Positions 24,960-34,914 of a DNA stretch of 64,000 bases are shown here, piece after piece (positions within the stretch are counted from its first letter, which is position 1; each line of letters starts with the position of its first letter). The notes beneath the pieces were generated by a model. It saw only the letters and a list, made by a program, of their open reading frames with translations, did not search any database and was not told where the DNA came from. Where the stretch lies: the NCBI RefSeq assembly GCF_009939005.1, contig NZ_JAACJS010000011.1, positions 62,001-126,000 on the forward strand, read 5' to 3'. Source of the stretch: Sediminibacterium roseum. GTDB lineage: Bacteria > Bacteroidota > Bacteroidia > Chitinophagales > Chitinophagaceae. Made by a program: the position numbers and the translations under genes.

Positions 24960-26495
24960 ATGATGTGCCGTAACCATTCTATAAAATATTTCGTTTCCTT
25001 CGCCCTGCTTCTTTGTGCAGGCAAGGTTTCTTCTGCACAGGATTATGACATTCGCCGCTTCGGCGCCAGGGGCGATGGGTTGACCGATAACACCCGATCC
25101 ATCCAGCAGGCGCTCGACAGTTGCTCGGCATATGGCGGGAGGGTGATCGTTCCCGCCGGTCAATTCGTTACCGCTACCCTGTTTCTTAAAAACAACACAA
25201 CGCTTCACCTTTCGGCAGGCGCGGTCTTGTTGGGCAGCGAAGACATCAAACAATATCCACAACTCAATGCGGGCATTTCGTTTTACGGCGAGGATTGGGC
25301 AAAACAGGCGCTGATCTTTTGCAAAAACGCTTCCAATGTTACCATAGAAGGAGAAGGAACGATCGACGGACGCGGCGCAAGTTTTCCCGTAACCACCGAT
25401 AAAAAACCCGACCGCTACCGCAACCGCCCCTACCTGCTTTGGTTCGCGGGCTCGAAAAACATTCGTGTGAGCAATGTTCACCTGCGCAATTCCGCTTTCT
25501 GGATGCAACATTACCTGGGCTGCGAAAACGTGCAGATAGACGGCCTGGAGATCTGGAACCACTCGAACAAGAACAACGATATGATGGATATCGATGGCTG
25601 CCGGTACGTAACCATTTCCAACATACGCGGCGATTCCGACGACGACGGGATCACCATCAAAAGCACATCGCCGCTGGTATCAGAAAACATCACCATTACC
25701 AATTGCGTATTGAGCAGTCATTGCAACGCGCTCAAATTCGGCACCGAATCAACCGGCGGTTTCCGAAACGTAACGGTGAGCAACTGTGTGATCAAACCCT
25801 CTACCCAAACCACAACCATTTACGGGAAACCCGCGGGCAACGGCGGCCTTGCCATGGAGATCGTGGATGGCGGCATCATGGAAAACATTACCATCAGCAA
25901 CCTTGTGATCGATGGGCCACAAGTGCCCCTGTTTGTAAAACTCGGCAACCGCGCACGGAAACACAATGCTTCCGCGCCCACCCCGCCGGTAGGCTCGATC
26001 AAAAACATCCGGTTGTCGCACATTCTTGCGGTGAACGCAGACGATATAGGTTGCTCCATCTCGGGCATCCCTGGTAAATCGATTGAAGACATCGCGCTCG
26101 ACGACGTCACCATTCATTCCAAAGGCGGCGGCAGCTCAGTTGATGCCGAAAGGAAAATTGATGAAATGGAAAATGCGTATCCCGAAGGAACCATGTTTGG
26201 CAAACTCTCCTCCTACGGTTTATTTGTCCGGCACGTGAATGGAATCCGTTTATCAAACATTACCTTGAAATACGGATCAACCGACCTGCGCGCGGGTTTG
26301 TCGCTCGTGGATGTGGATCGTTTTTCCCTTCAATCCATCGATGTACAACACAGTGCCGCATCAAAAGCGTTGATCACGGTTGAAGGTTCCAAAAATGGTT
26401 TCATCGGCACGATACCTTTTTCACAATTGAAACAACCCGTACTGGTTGATGCGGCTTCGAAAAACAGTACCGTTATCGCAGATAAAAAACAATGA
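24960..26495 (+). CDS. GH28-family glycoside hydrolase (polygalacturonase-like), exported
   Basis: 511 residues with a signal peptide (YFVSFALLLCAGKVSSAQ) and the pectate-lyase-like start DIRRFGARGDGLTDNTRSI. The right-handed beta-helix carries GH28 landmarks in modified form: NNDMMDIDG (for NTDGIDI, Asp207), DSDDDGITIKS (the DD pair, Asp228-Asp229) and SSHCNALKFGTES (for the GHG region). Members hydrolyse galacturonan or rhamnogalacturonan. The altered GHG (HCN) suggests specificity other than plain polygalacturonan. It is the first gene after the two operators; the next gene starts within its last 4 bases. Confidence 0.9.
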   Translation: MMCRNHSIKYFVSFALLLCAGKVSSAQDYDIRRFGARGDGLTDNTRSIQQALDSCSAYGGRVIVPAGQFVTATLFLKNNTTLHLSAGAVLLGSEDIKQYPQLNAGISFYGEDWAKQALIFCKNASNVTIEGEGTIDGRGASFPVTTDKKPDRYRNRPYLLWFAGSKNIRVSNVHLRNSAFWMQHYLGCENVQIDGLEIWNHSNKNNDMMDIDGCRYVTISNIRGDSDDDGITIKSTSPLVSENITITNCVLSSHCNALKFGTESTGGFRNVTVSNCVIKPSTQTTTIYGKPAGNGGLAMEIVDGGIMENITISNLVIDGPQVPLFVKLGNRARKHNASAPTPPVGSIKNIRLSHILAVNADDIGCSISGIPGKSIEDIALDDVTIHSKGGGSSVDAERKIDEMENAYPEGTMFGKLSSYGLFVRHVNGIRLSNITLKYGSTDLRAGLSLVDVDRFSLQSIDVQHSAASKALITVEGSKNGFIGTIPFSQLKQPVLVDAASKNSTVIADKKQ

Positions 26496-29011
26496 AGCGG
26501 ATCTGGCTCATATTATCCTTTGTATGCACGCTTGCCACATCACAGGCCCGCGAGCTGCCTGTATTGCCCAAACCAGTTCAGGCAGAACAAGGCACGGCGG
26601 CAATGTCATTCAACCTGCGGAAAAACGCGCAGTATAAAAATGCGGACGCGGATATTCAGCAGCGGTTGAACTGGCACCTGCAACGCATTGCTGCAGCGGG
26701 TTCAAAGCCACGGCAGTTGCGGATGATATTGGCGCAACCCGGAGAAATTGAAAAATACGCAGGCGATTTTGGCAACCGCTGGAAAGATTCATTGGGTAAG
26801 GAAGGCTACCTGCTCATCGCCGATCAAAATAATTTTGACCTCATCGCGTATACAGAAACAGGATTGTTTTATGGGTTGCAAACCATCCGGCAACTGCAGG
26901 ATGCGGGATGGCGCAACGCAGTGAGGATCGCCGACTGGCCCTCGTTTAAGCACAGGCAGGTATATGATGACATCAGCCGGGGCCCGGTTTCAACGGTTGC
27001 GTATGTGAAACAGCAGATCGAAAGGCTCGCATCGCTCAAAATAAATTATCTCTCGTTCTATATTGAACATGTGGTGCAACCAAAATCGCATCCCGATTTT
27101 GCACCGGCCAATGGAAAATTCACGATCGAACAGATCAGGGAACTGAGCCGTTATGCAGCAAAATTTCACATGCAGCTGGTGGGCAGTTTCCAGTCGTTCG
27201 GGCATTTCGAAAAAATATTATCGCTGCCCCAATACCAATCGATGGGAGAAACATCAACCATGATCTCCCCCATTGATCCAAAAGCAAAAACATTTTTGCG
27301 CGATGTGATCGGCGAGTTGTGTGATGCATTCAACGCACCCTATTTTAACGTGAACTGCGATGAGACCTTCGACCTTGGCAAGGGGCGTTCAAAAAAATAT
27401 ACCGACAGCGTTGGCGTTGCACGTTTCTATTCCGACCACATCAAATTTCTTTACGATGTGGTGCGTTCGCATGGAAAACAACTGATGATGTGGGGCGATA
27501 TCGCATTGGAGCACGAAGAAATGCTCGATGTATTACCGCGTGATATCATTTACCTGACATGGGAATACGGTGTACAACCTTCATTCGACAAATGGATACA
27601 ACCGTTTGCAAAACGCGGACTCCGTTTCATGGCCTGCCCGGGCATACTGAATTCTTACCGCATGTTCCCCGATATGCGCATGGCTTATAAGAACATCGAA
27701 ACATTCGCTGCTGCGGCCAAACGCGCCGGCGCTGAAGGCATCGTGACAACGGTTTGGGATGAAGGGGATGCTTATCTTTTTTCGGGCGACTGGTATGGTG
27801 TTTACAAAGCCGCGGAGAACAGCTGGAACGTTTCATCGGTCAATAAAAACTCGTTCAATGAGCGGTATGCTGTGAACACGTACGGGGAAACGGGCGTGCA
27901 TTATGTGCGCGCACTGGATACTTTGATGGAAGTACGCAATGTGCCGCTCACCTACAACCTCAACAACAATGTATGGCGCGCGGCGATCGCGCCGGCGAAG
28001 GGGAGATCGCTTATTCTCAACGATGCAGGTACAGACGAGGTCATACGTATTGCCACACATGCAAAAGCGGAATTGATGCAAGTGAAACCCCGGCGTTATG
28101 CAGACGACATCAATACACTTTCCATTGCCATTGATGCGTACCTGCTGATGATGGATGCGAAGCGCAAGATGCCTGCCGCTGCTGCATTGTATACAAACGC
28201 GGTATCAAACAAAAGCAAGGCATCGCTTACAGCGGCAATGGGTGTGCTTGAAAAACTCAAGAACAGGTACGATGCGCTGCAGAAGCAATTCAGCAACGCC
28301 TGGCTCCGCGAAAACCAACCTTATTCGCTGGATGTGGCCATGAAACCGATGACAGACAACAGCAATGCGCTGGCCAGGATCATGGCAGAACTCGCTTCGC
28401 AGGCAAAAGATTTAACAGCGAACAAAGACATGGCCGCGGCCGCGGTTGTCGGGCTTGATATAAAAGCGAACACCCACACCTATTTTCAATACTGGCTGAT
28501 GAGCGGGCCATTTGCAACGGAAGCGGGCGGCAAGGCGCCGTTGTTCCTCTACGGCGGTGACGGCGCAGAGAAAATGCCGAAGCCCGGGGATCTTATCAAT
28601 TACAAAAACAAGACATACAGGTGGCAGAAATATGCTTCCCAATCGGGCGGCATCACCAACATCGATGATTTTTACAACAACGCACCCCCTGGCGTTGCGT
28701 ACGCGTTCTGCACCATCACTGCGGAGAAACCCCTGCAGGCCGCGGCTTTTGCTGCGTTGCCTGCAGGCAGTGAGGTGTTTTGCAACGGTAAAAATTTGTT
28801 CATCACTGGCAAGCGGGAACAACAGCCGGTTGCAGAGGAAGCGTCTTTTACGCTTCCTCTCAACGCCGGCATCAACCAGGTGCTGTTCAAAATCCCGGGG
28901 GAGCCTATGCGTTGGTCGTTCTCCTTCAGGCTCGATCCTTTACTTACCGTTACCAACCAGAAACACAAATATTTTGTCAACCCAGAAAAACAGAATCATG
29001 AACCGGAATAA
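26492..29011 (+). CDS. GH20-family beta-N-acetylhexosaminidase-like enzyme, exported
   Basis: 839 residues: a signal peptide, a zincin-like GH20 N-terminal domain (YLLIADQNNFDLIAYTETGL, FYGLQTIRQL), then the TIM barrel (KHRQVYDDISRGPVSTVAYV onward). The catalytic Asp-Glu pair is Asp290-Glu291 in NVNCDETFDLG. Further barrel motifs are MMWGDIALEH and TTVWDEGDAYLF. A long C-terminal helical and beta part (about 450-839) is unassigned. The family removes GlcNAc or GalNAc from non-reducing ends by substrate-assisted catalysis. ATGA overlap with the GH28 gene. Confidence 0.85.
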   Translation: MKRIWLILSFVCTLATSQARELPVLPKPVQAEQGTAAMSFNLRKNAQYKNADADIQQRLNWHLQRIAAAGSKPRQLRMILAQPGEIEKYAGDFGNRWKDSLGKEGYLLIADQNNFDLIAYTETGLFYGLQTIRQLQDAGWRNAVRIADWPSFKHRQVYDDISRGPVSTVAYVKQQIERLASLKINYLSFYIEHVVQPKSHPDFAPANGKFTIEQIRELSRYAAKFHMQLVGSFQSFGHFEKILSLPQYQSMGETSTMISPIDPKAKTFLRDVIGELCDAFNAPYFNVNCDETFDLGKGRSKKYTDSVGVARFYSDHIKFLYDVVRSHGKQLMMWGDIALEHEEMLDVLPRDIIYLTWEYGVQPSFDKWIQPFAKRGLRFMACPGILNSYRMFPDMRMAYKNIETFAAAAKRAGAEGIVTTVWDEGDAYLFSGDWYGVYKAAENSWNVSSVNKNSFNERYAVNTYGETGVHYVRALDTLMEVRNVPLTYNLNNNVWRAAIAPAKGRSLILNDAGTDEVIRIATHAKAELMQVKPRRYADDINTLSIAIDAYLLMMDAKRKMPAAAALYTNAVSNKSKASLTAAMGVLEKLKNRYDALQKQFSNAWLRENQPYSLDVAMKPMTDNSNALARIMAELASQAKDLTANKDMAAAAVVGLDIKANTHTYFQYWLMSGPFATEAGGKAPLFLYGGDGAEKMPKPGDLINYKNKTYRWQKYASQSGGITNIDDFYNNAPPGVAYAFCTITAEKPLQAAAFAALPAGSEVFCNGKNLFITGKREQQPVAEEASFTLPLNAGINQVLFKIPGEPMRWSFSFRLDPLLTVTNQKHKYFVNPEKQNHEPE

Positions 29012-30248
29012 GTTATGGGCAACGGTTTGCATTGCGGCAATGTCGCTCTCCGCTTTGCAGGTGCGCGCGCAGGCAACAAAGCCCGAGGTGACGAAGGCCA
29101 TCAATGAATGTGCAACCTATATTGCCAACACGCTTATAGACAAACAGGGCCGCTCGCGTTGCGATTACAACCTTACCGAAGGAAAATGGTACGATTATGA
29201 AGTGCCCTGGCACACGGGCCAGGCGATTTATGCATTGCTCCACGCCTATAAAAAAACAGGCAACAAACATTACCTCGAAGTGGCGGAACGCGGGGGCAAA
29301 TGGTGGATCAGCCAGGAGATCAAAAACCGGCCGGGATTAAACGGGATGGTTGCGGCGATACATGGTGATGTGCTGGGACAGGATTATGCCGTGTTTGCAA
29401 CCGTATCCGATGGAACGCCGGGGATATATGAGTTGTCGCGCGTAACCAAAAACCCCATATACGCAAAAGTAGCCACCGGCGCAGCGAAATGGATGATGGA
29501 GAACATGTACTACCCGGAGGAAGGCGTATGTTATGATGTGCTTGATCTTCGTACGGGAAAGGTGTTGAAAGACAACAGCCCGTTCTGGGATGGCAAAGAA
29601 AAACAAACGTTGTATGATGTATCCCGCCCCAATACAGAGGGATGGATCTTTGCGGATGCGTATGAGTTTTCGAAAGACCAGAAATTCAAAGATGCGCATG
29701 TGTTGCTGAGCAACAGCCTTATTGACAAACAGGGAAAAGAAGGTGTGTGGATGCAGTTCATGCCGAATTCGGTGATCGATCAATCGTTTCATCCGCGTTT
29801 TTCATTGTGGTACGCGGAATCGCTCGTGCATACGTACCGGATGACGAACGACCGCAAATACCTGGAAGCCGCTGCAAGAACCGCGCGCGTATTTGCAAAG
29901 GCGCAGACAAAAGACGGCACCATCTTTTACGAGAATTTTTTGAACGGAAGAAAACCGGACAAGGGATCGATTACCGGTTCAGCGGTTTCGCTGGCGGGTA
30001 TTTTGTGGATGGAACTGTCTGAATACGGATTCAGGGAATTTGACGGGAACATAGAAAAATCCGCTTCGTGGATCATCAAGAACCGGTATGATGTAACGCA
30101 TCCCGATCCCAACCTGCGGGGCGCTGTAATTGAAACACGCACACGGTTTAACAAGGGAGGCAAGGCATGGCTCACGAACCGCGACATCGGCACGAGCTTT
30201 TCGTTGCGCTTCCTGTGTGATTACCTCGATTGGTCGGCAAAAAAATAA
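28998..30248 (+). CDS. Exported alpha/alpha-toroid (six-hairpin-like) protein, possible glycan-active enzyme
   Basis: 416 residues from the ATG at 28998, which overlaps the GH20 stop by 14 bases; the longer open frame upstream is a shadow of the GH20 gene. The signal peptide is MNRNKLWATVCIAAMSLSAL. Repeated helical hairpins carry aromatic and acidic residues, e.g. YDYEVPWHTGQAIYALLHAY, YLEVAERGGKWWISQE, NTEGWIFADAYEFSKDQKF, FHPRFSLWYAESLVHTYRM and ITGSAVSLAGILWMELSEYG. This is the pattern of GH88/GH105 or lyase-type toroids, but I cannot name a family. Likely periplasmic. Confidence 0.75.
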   Translation: MNRNKLWATVCIAAMSLSALQVRAQATKPEVTKAINECATYIANTLIDKQGRSRCDYNLTEGKWYDYEVPWHTGQAIYALLHAYKKTGNKHYLEVAERGGKWWISQEIKNRPGLNGMVAAIHGDVLGQDYAVFATVSDGTPGIYELSRVTKNPIYAKVATGAAKWMMENMYYPEEGVCYDVLDLRTGKVLKDNSPFWDGKEKQTLYDVSRPNTEGWIFADAYEFSKDQKFKDAHVLLSNSLIDKQGKEGVWMQFMPNSVIDQSFHPRFSLWYAESLVHTYRMTNDRKYLEAAARTARVFAKAQTKDGTIFYENFLNGRKPDKGSITGSAVSLAGILWMELSEYGFREFDGNIEKSASWIIKNRYDVTHPDPNLRGAVIETRTRFNKGGKAWLTNRDIGTSFSLRFLCDYLDWSAKK

Positions 30249-30290
30249 TGTAAACAAACCCCCTTACTATTATACACAAAACACCAAAAC

Positions 30291-33104
30291 ATGAAAAAAG
30301 CTATGCGATTACTCACGACGCTGTTTTTGTTCTGCTGCAGCACCGCAATGTTCGCCCAAAGTACAACGGGCCGCATTACGGGACGCGTAACGGATAAAGA
30401 CGGCAATGCTTTGCCAGGCGCCACTGTTACAGTAAAAGGCTCCACCAAGGCTACAACAACAGATTTAACGGGTACGTACACGTTAGTTGACCTCTCACAG
30501 GGCAAAGTCACTTTGTCGATCAACTACATGGGTTTTACCACGGTAGAAAAAGAGGTTACTGTAAAACCGGGACAAACGGTTAATGAAAACATTGCGCTCA
30601 CGACGTATGTATCGAGCCTGAGCAAGGTAACGGTTACTTCAACACGCGAGGGGCAACAGAAAGCGTTGAACCAGCAGCGTAATGCAGACAACATCAAACA
30701 GGTAATTTCTGCGGACCTGATGGGCAGGTACCCTGATCTGAACGTTGCGGAAGCGTTGCAGCGTTTACCGGGTGTAACCATTGGCCGCAACAGCTCGGGA
30801 GAAGGATCAACGATCCAGCTTCGTGGCACCCCGGGCAATTTCACAAACATCAACGTGAACGGCGAACAGGTAATGGGCACACAGGAAACAGGCGCGCGCA
30901 ACGCGGTGCTCGATGTGATACCGGTGAATGTACTGTCGTCGATGGAAGTAGTAAAATCGCTTACGCCTGATATGGATGGAGATGCGATCGCGGGCGTGGT
31001 GAACATGAAATCGCCAACGGCCACATCGCTCAAACCAAAGATCTCACTGGATGGGGCGGTTGGTTACAACAACCTTCGCAGCAATGCAAACGGGATTGGC
31101 AACCTCTCCTATGGCCAGCGTTTTTTTGCAGACGAGAAAAACCCGAACGGAAAACTCGGGCTGATGCTCAATGGCAGCTGGTACCGCACCAAAAACGGGT
31201 ACGATGAAACAAATGCGCAGGTATGGCAACAAAAAGATTTTGGCGACGGGAAAGGAAATACATGGTTCCCTACAGATGTGCGTTGGTTGTATGTTGAGAA
31301 CCAGCGTACGCGCCAGGGATTGAGCGCTACCGTTGACTATGCATTCAGCCCGGTAACAAACATCACGGCAAATGTGATGTACGCGGATCATGAGAACCAG
31401 ATCACACGTTACAGGAAAAGAACAAGGATGCAAACGGCCAATACAACAAAAAATGCATCTGGCCAGTATGTAACAACACGCGGCCGCTCTTACAACGAGA
31501 TCAAATCTGCTACGGAAGACGACAAAAATGTGAGCCTGAATATCCAGGGAGAAACCACGATCGGTAAAGTGAAACTGGATGGAGGCATTTTCCTGAACCA
31601 TTCAGAATTTGAAAATCTTTCCGGCACCTATAATTTCATCACGGGTAATATTGCGCTGAACATGACGGACATTACCGGCGACTACCTGAAAGTATCGGGT
31701 GTGGACTGGAAAAACGATGCATCACTGTTCACCTACAATACAGTGGAGCGTGATTACTGGAACTCGGACGGCCACAACTTCACTACCAAACTCAACATGA
31801 CCATTCCTTACAAGATCGGCAGCAACTCCGCGATCTTTAAAATGGGTGTGAAAACAAAAAGCATGAGCAACGGCAGGTGGAGGCCGGAAACCGCTACGGT
31901 AAACACATTCACCGGCGCAGCGGCCACAGGTAAACTGACCAATTTTGCAGGTCAACCCGAAGTATCTGCCACTTTGCTGAATGGTGCAACCAATTTTGGT
32001 TTGGGTGTTGACAAAGACGCCACGATCAACTTCTTCAATGCGGGTGTTGGCTTTACAAAAGATGTTCCTACTTCAAGGGGAAGCATCGACTCCTATTTTT
32101 ACGATGCGTTGGAGAACGTTACTTCGGCGTATGCGATGTCGAGGATCCAGTTTGCAAAATGGATGTTGCTCGGCGGTTTGCGCGTGGAAGCAACGCATGT
32201 GAACTATAAAGGAAACATCATCACACAGGATGCGAATGGTGTATGGACCTCTACCACTCCTACCGAGAAAACAACGAACTATACCAAGTTCCTCCCGAAC
32301 GTGCAGGCGAAGTTTGACCTGAACCGTACAACGGTGCTGCGTACCGGTCTTACATTCGGCTACTCGCGCCCGAACTTTACCGACCTGGTACCGGGCCGTA
32401 TCACAAGCATCCTTGCACAAACCGTAACGGATGGCAACCCGAACCTGCAACCGGCGTTCTCAACCAACTATGATGCGATCGTTGAAAAATACCTTTCCAA
32501 CCTCGGTATCCTTTCTGCCGGTGTGTTCTATAAAAATGTTGCGAAGTTCCAGTACAACAGCGTGACCATCCTTACCGGTAACGAGTTCCCTGGTGCGGCG
32601 GCATATACCAACTGGCAATATTTCCAGACACTGAACGGCAATACCGCAAACGTGTTTGGTGTGGAACTGAATGCACAGGCGAATCTTACCTTCCTGCCAG
32701 GATTCCTGAAAGGATTTTCGGTGTTGGCAAACTACACCTACGCACACTCTAAAGCAGATGCACAGTTCCGCAAAGGGCTGCGTTTGCCCGGCCAGGCTGA
32801 GCATACAGCGAACGCATCACTTTCGTATGGATACAAAGGGTTCACCATACAGGGTAACCTGAACTACAACGGTTCGTATACATCGGCGTTGGGAACAGAC
32901 AATGCAACTGATGTGATACAGGCAGCGAGAACGCAGATCGACCTGAACACATCCGTGAAAATAAACAACCGCGTTACCTTCTATGCAGAAGCATTGAACC
33001 TTACCAATGCACCGCAGGTACAGTACTTTGGTGTGTCTGAAAGGATCTACAAAAAACAATACTACTCATACTGGGGACGTGCCGGTGTGAAGATCAGGCT
33101 CTAG
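30291..33104 (+). CDS. TonB-dependent receptor of the Caulobacter/Xanthomonas (TIGR01782-like) type
   Basis: 937 residues: a signal peptide, a carboxypeptidase-regulatory-like domain (ITGRVTDKDGNALPGATVTV, about 25-110), and a plug with QRNADNIKQVISADLMGRYP, DLNVAEALQRLPGVTI and IQLRGTPGNFTNINVNGEQV. A 22-strand barrel then ends AGVKIRL. The plug signature is that of TIGR01782 receptors rather than SusC, and there is no SusD beside it. It should import the oligosaccharide made by the surrounding hydrolases. It follows the toroid gene by 42 bases. Confidence 0.92.
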   Translation: MKKAMRLLTTLFLFCCSTAMFAQSTTGRITGRVTDKDGNALPGATVTVKGSTKATTTDLTGTYTLVDLSQGKVTLSINYMGFTTVEKEVTVKPGQTVNENIALTTYVSSLSKVTVTSTREGQQKALNQQRNADNIKQVISADLMGRYPDLNVAEALQRLPGVTIGRNSSGEGSTIQLRGTPGNFTNINVNGEQVMGTQETGARNAVLDVIPVNVLSSMEVVKSLTPDMDGDAIAGVVNMKSPTATSLKPKISLDGAVGYNNLRSNANGIGNLSYGQRFFADEKNPNGKLGLMLNGSWYRTKNGYDETNAQVWQQKDFGDGKGNTWFPTDVRWLYVENQRTRQGLSATVDYAFSPVTNITANVMYADHENQITRYRKRTRMQTANTTKNASGQYVTTRGRSYNEIKSATEDDKNVSLNIQGETTIGKVKLDGGIFLNHSEFENLSGTYNFITGNIALNMTDITGDYLKVSGVDWKNDASLFTYNTVERDYWNSDGHNFTTKLNMTIPYKIGSNSAIFKMGVKTKSMSNGRWRPETATVNTFTGAAATGKLTNFAGQPEVSATLLNGATNFGLGVDKDATINFFNAGVGFTKDVPTSRGSIDSYFYDALENVTSAYAMSRIQFAKWMLLGGLRVEATHVNYKGNIITQDANGVWTSTTPTEKTTNYTKFLPNVQAKFDLNRTTVLRTGLTFGYSRPNFTDLVPGRITSILAQTVTDGNPNLQPAFSTNYDAIVEKYLSNLGILSAGVFYKNVAKFQYNSVTILTGNEFPGAAAYTNWQYFQTLNGNTANVFGVELNAQANLTFLPGFLKGFSVLANYTYAHSKADAQFRKGLRLPGQAEHTANASLSYGYKGFTIQGNLNYNGSYTSALGTDNATDVIQAARTQIDLNTSVKINNRVTFYAEALNLTNAPQVQYFGVSERIYKKQYYSYWGRAGVKIRL

Positions 33105-33122
33105 GCCTCAATAATTTTTCAT

Positions 33123-33149
33123 ACCCCGGGAAGCTTTTTTTCCCGGGGT
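33123..33149. terminator. Intercistronic GC-rich hairpin after the TonB receptor
   Basis: ACCCCGGGAA (33123-33132) pairs with TTCCCGGGGT (33140-33149) over a 7-base loop. On the plus strand it is followed by an A-run, not a T-run, so it is more likely an RNA-stabilising or attenuating stem than a full stop. It sits in the largest gap (104 bases) of the long operon. Confidence 0.6.
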
Positions 33150-33208
33150 TGAAAAAAACAACAAGCAATCGAAAACAAGGGGCAACCCGAACAGACAACA
33201 ATCGAATT

Positions 33209-33997
33209 ATGAGAGAAATACAGGCTGAGAAACTGAAAGTAAAAATATTTGACACACGCGAAGCAATGGGACAAGCGGCTGCAAAGACCGTGGCTGCAAA
33301 GGTGAGAGAACTGCTGTCAGCAAAAGAAGAAGTGAACATGATATTTGCAGCGGCCGCTTCGCAAAATGAGTTTTTGGCATCGCTGATCAATGAAAACATT
33401 GAATGGAACAGGGTGAATGCATTTCACATGGACGAATACATCGGGCTTCCCGCAGGCGCGAAACAATTGTTTGGGGAGTGGTTGAAGGAGCGGATCTTTT
33501 CCAAGGTTCCTTTTAAAAATATTTTTTACCTGGATGGACAGGCAATGGATGTGGATGCTGAATGCGCGCGGTACGGCAACCTGCTGCAACAGCACCCGGT
33601 AGACATCACCTGCCTCGGTATTGGAGAGAACGCTCACCTTGCATTCAACGATCCGCATGTGGCCGACTTCAACGATACAAGCGATGTTAAAGTAGTTGAC
33701 CTTGATGAACCCTGCAAAGCACAACAGGTACGCGAGGGATGTTTTGCCAGCAATGCGGAAGTGCCTCCGATCGCATTCACCTTAACCATTCCGGCTTTGC
33801 TGAAAGCGCCTTGGATGTATTGTATGGTGCCGGGAATTGCAAAGGCAGAAGCGGTGTACCATACCTTGTATGATGAAATTTCAGAGCAATATCCATCAAC
33901 CATATTACGCAGGCACGATGGCACGATCCTGTTCCTCGAAACAGAAAGCGCTTCCAGGATCAAAGGAGAGCGCGCATTGGAGCTGGCGGATAATTAA
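33209..33997 (+). CDS. Glucosamine-6-phosphate deaminase-like protein (NagB family)
   Basis: 262 residues from the ATG at 33209. NagB landmarks: FHMDEYIGLPAGAKQLFGEW (the MDEY catalytic region), ITCLGIGENAHLAFNDP, and the C-terminal PGIAKAEAVYHTLYDEIS, STILRRHDGTILFLE. Known NagB enzymes read GENGH.AFNEP; here Gly becomes Ala and the Glu becomes Asp (FNDP), so the preferred 6-phospho-amino sugar may differ. It converts an amino-sugar 6-phosphate to the ketose phosphate plus ammonia. No NagA deacetylase is present in this window. Confidence 0.87.
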   Translation: MREIQAEKLKVKIFDTREAMGQAAAKTVAAKVRELLSAKEEVNMIFAAAASQNEFLASLINENIEWNRVNAFHMDEYIGLPAGAKQLFGEWLKERIFSKVPFKNIFYLDGQAMDVDAECARYGNLLQQHPVDITCLGIGENAHLAFNDPHVADFNDTSDVKVVDLDEPCKAQQVREGCFASNAEVPPIAFTLTIPALLKAPWMYCMVPGIAKAEAVYHTLYDEISEQYPSTILRRHDGTILFLETESASRIKGERALELADN

Positions 33998-34017
33998 CTA
34001 AATCAAAAACACATTGT

Positions 34018-34914
34018 ATGCAGGTAGCCGATCTTTCAAAAAAACATGAACTGGTATCAGACCTCTTTGCGTGGCCGGAAAAGAAATCGGATTGGGATCA
34101 ATACAGGTTGAGCGACGAACAGGTGCGGTTTTACAAAGAGAATGGCTACCTGCCCAATGTACAACTGCTCAACGAAAAACAGATCGGGGTGCTGCAGCAG
34201 GAGCTGTCGGGCATTGTTTCTCCCGAACACCCCGGCAATGCGTTGTTTTACCAGTTCTATGCAAACGAATCGTCCGACCAGGACTCGGTTTTGTTTCATG
34301 CATTGGGCGCGTGGCGCATCACCAATGGTTTTCACGATATTTTATGGAACCCTGCATTTGTAATGGCTGCGAGCCAGCTGCTCGATGATAAACCCGTCAG
34401 GTTCTGGCACGACCAGCTTTTCTGCAAACCCGCCCGGCACGGCGGTGTGGTGGCATGGCACCAGGATTATTCATACTGGACACGCACGGAACCCATGCAG
34501 CATTTAACCTGCTGGGTTGGACTGGATGATGCCACGGTTGAGAACGGTTGCCTGTATTATGTGCCCGGCAGCCATAACTGGGGCCTGCTCGATAAACCCG
34601 AACTCGCCGGTGAAATGACAGGATTGCTGGAGATGCTGAACAAAGAACAGAAAGAAGCATTCAAACCCATTCCTGTAGAACTGAAGAAAGGGTTCGCGTC
34701 TTTTCACCATCCCCTCATGGTACACGGATCGTATGCAAACCGCTCGCCGGTGGCGCGCCGCGCTTTTGTGTTGAATGTGTTTGCCGATGGAACCGTATCA
34801 AACGCAGACACTGAGCTGCTTCCCAACTCTGTTGTTATCCCGAAAGGAGATAAAATGGATGGTCAGTTCTTCCCATTGTTGTTCGATCCCGAAAAAGAAA
34901 ATACACTCGTGTGA
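34018..34914 (+). CDS. Phytanoyl-CoA dioxygenase (PhyH) family protein 1
   Basis: 298 residues of the Fe(II)/2-oxoglutarate oxygenase double-stranded beta-helix. The metal triad is visible: His148 and Asp150 in WHQDYSYW, and His236 in PLMVHGSYANRS, with the 2-oxoglutarate Arg following in that strand. Also seen are LTCWVGLDDATVENGCLYYV and PGSHNWGLL. The family hydroxylates small acids, sugars or sugar-like natural products; inside this operon a carbohydrate or an O-linked substituent is the natural guess. Twenty bases after nagB; its stop overlaps the next start by one base. Confidence 0.9.
   Translation: MQVADLSKKHELVSDLFAWPEKKSDWDQYRLSDEQVRFYKENGYLPNVQLLNEKQIGVLQQELSGIVSPEHPGNALFYQFYANESSDQDSVLFHALGAWRITNGFHDILWNPAFVMAASQLLDDKPVRFWHDQLFCKPARHGGVVAWHQDYSYWTRTEPMQHLTCWVGLDDATVENGCLYYVPGSHNWGLLDKPELAGEMTGLLEMLNKEQKEAFKPIPVELKKGFASFHHPLMVHGSYANRSPVARRAFVLNVFADGTVSNADTELLPNSVVIPKGDKMDGQFFPLLFDPEKENTLV

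Noticed and set aside
28512..28997. An upstream extension of the toroid protein to a 578-residue product
   Set aside because: This part is a shadow of the GH20 gene in another frame; a good signal peptide begins at 28998.
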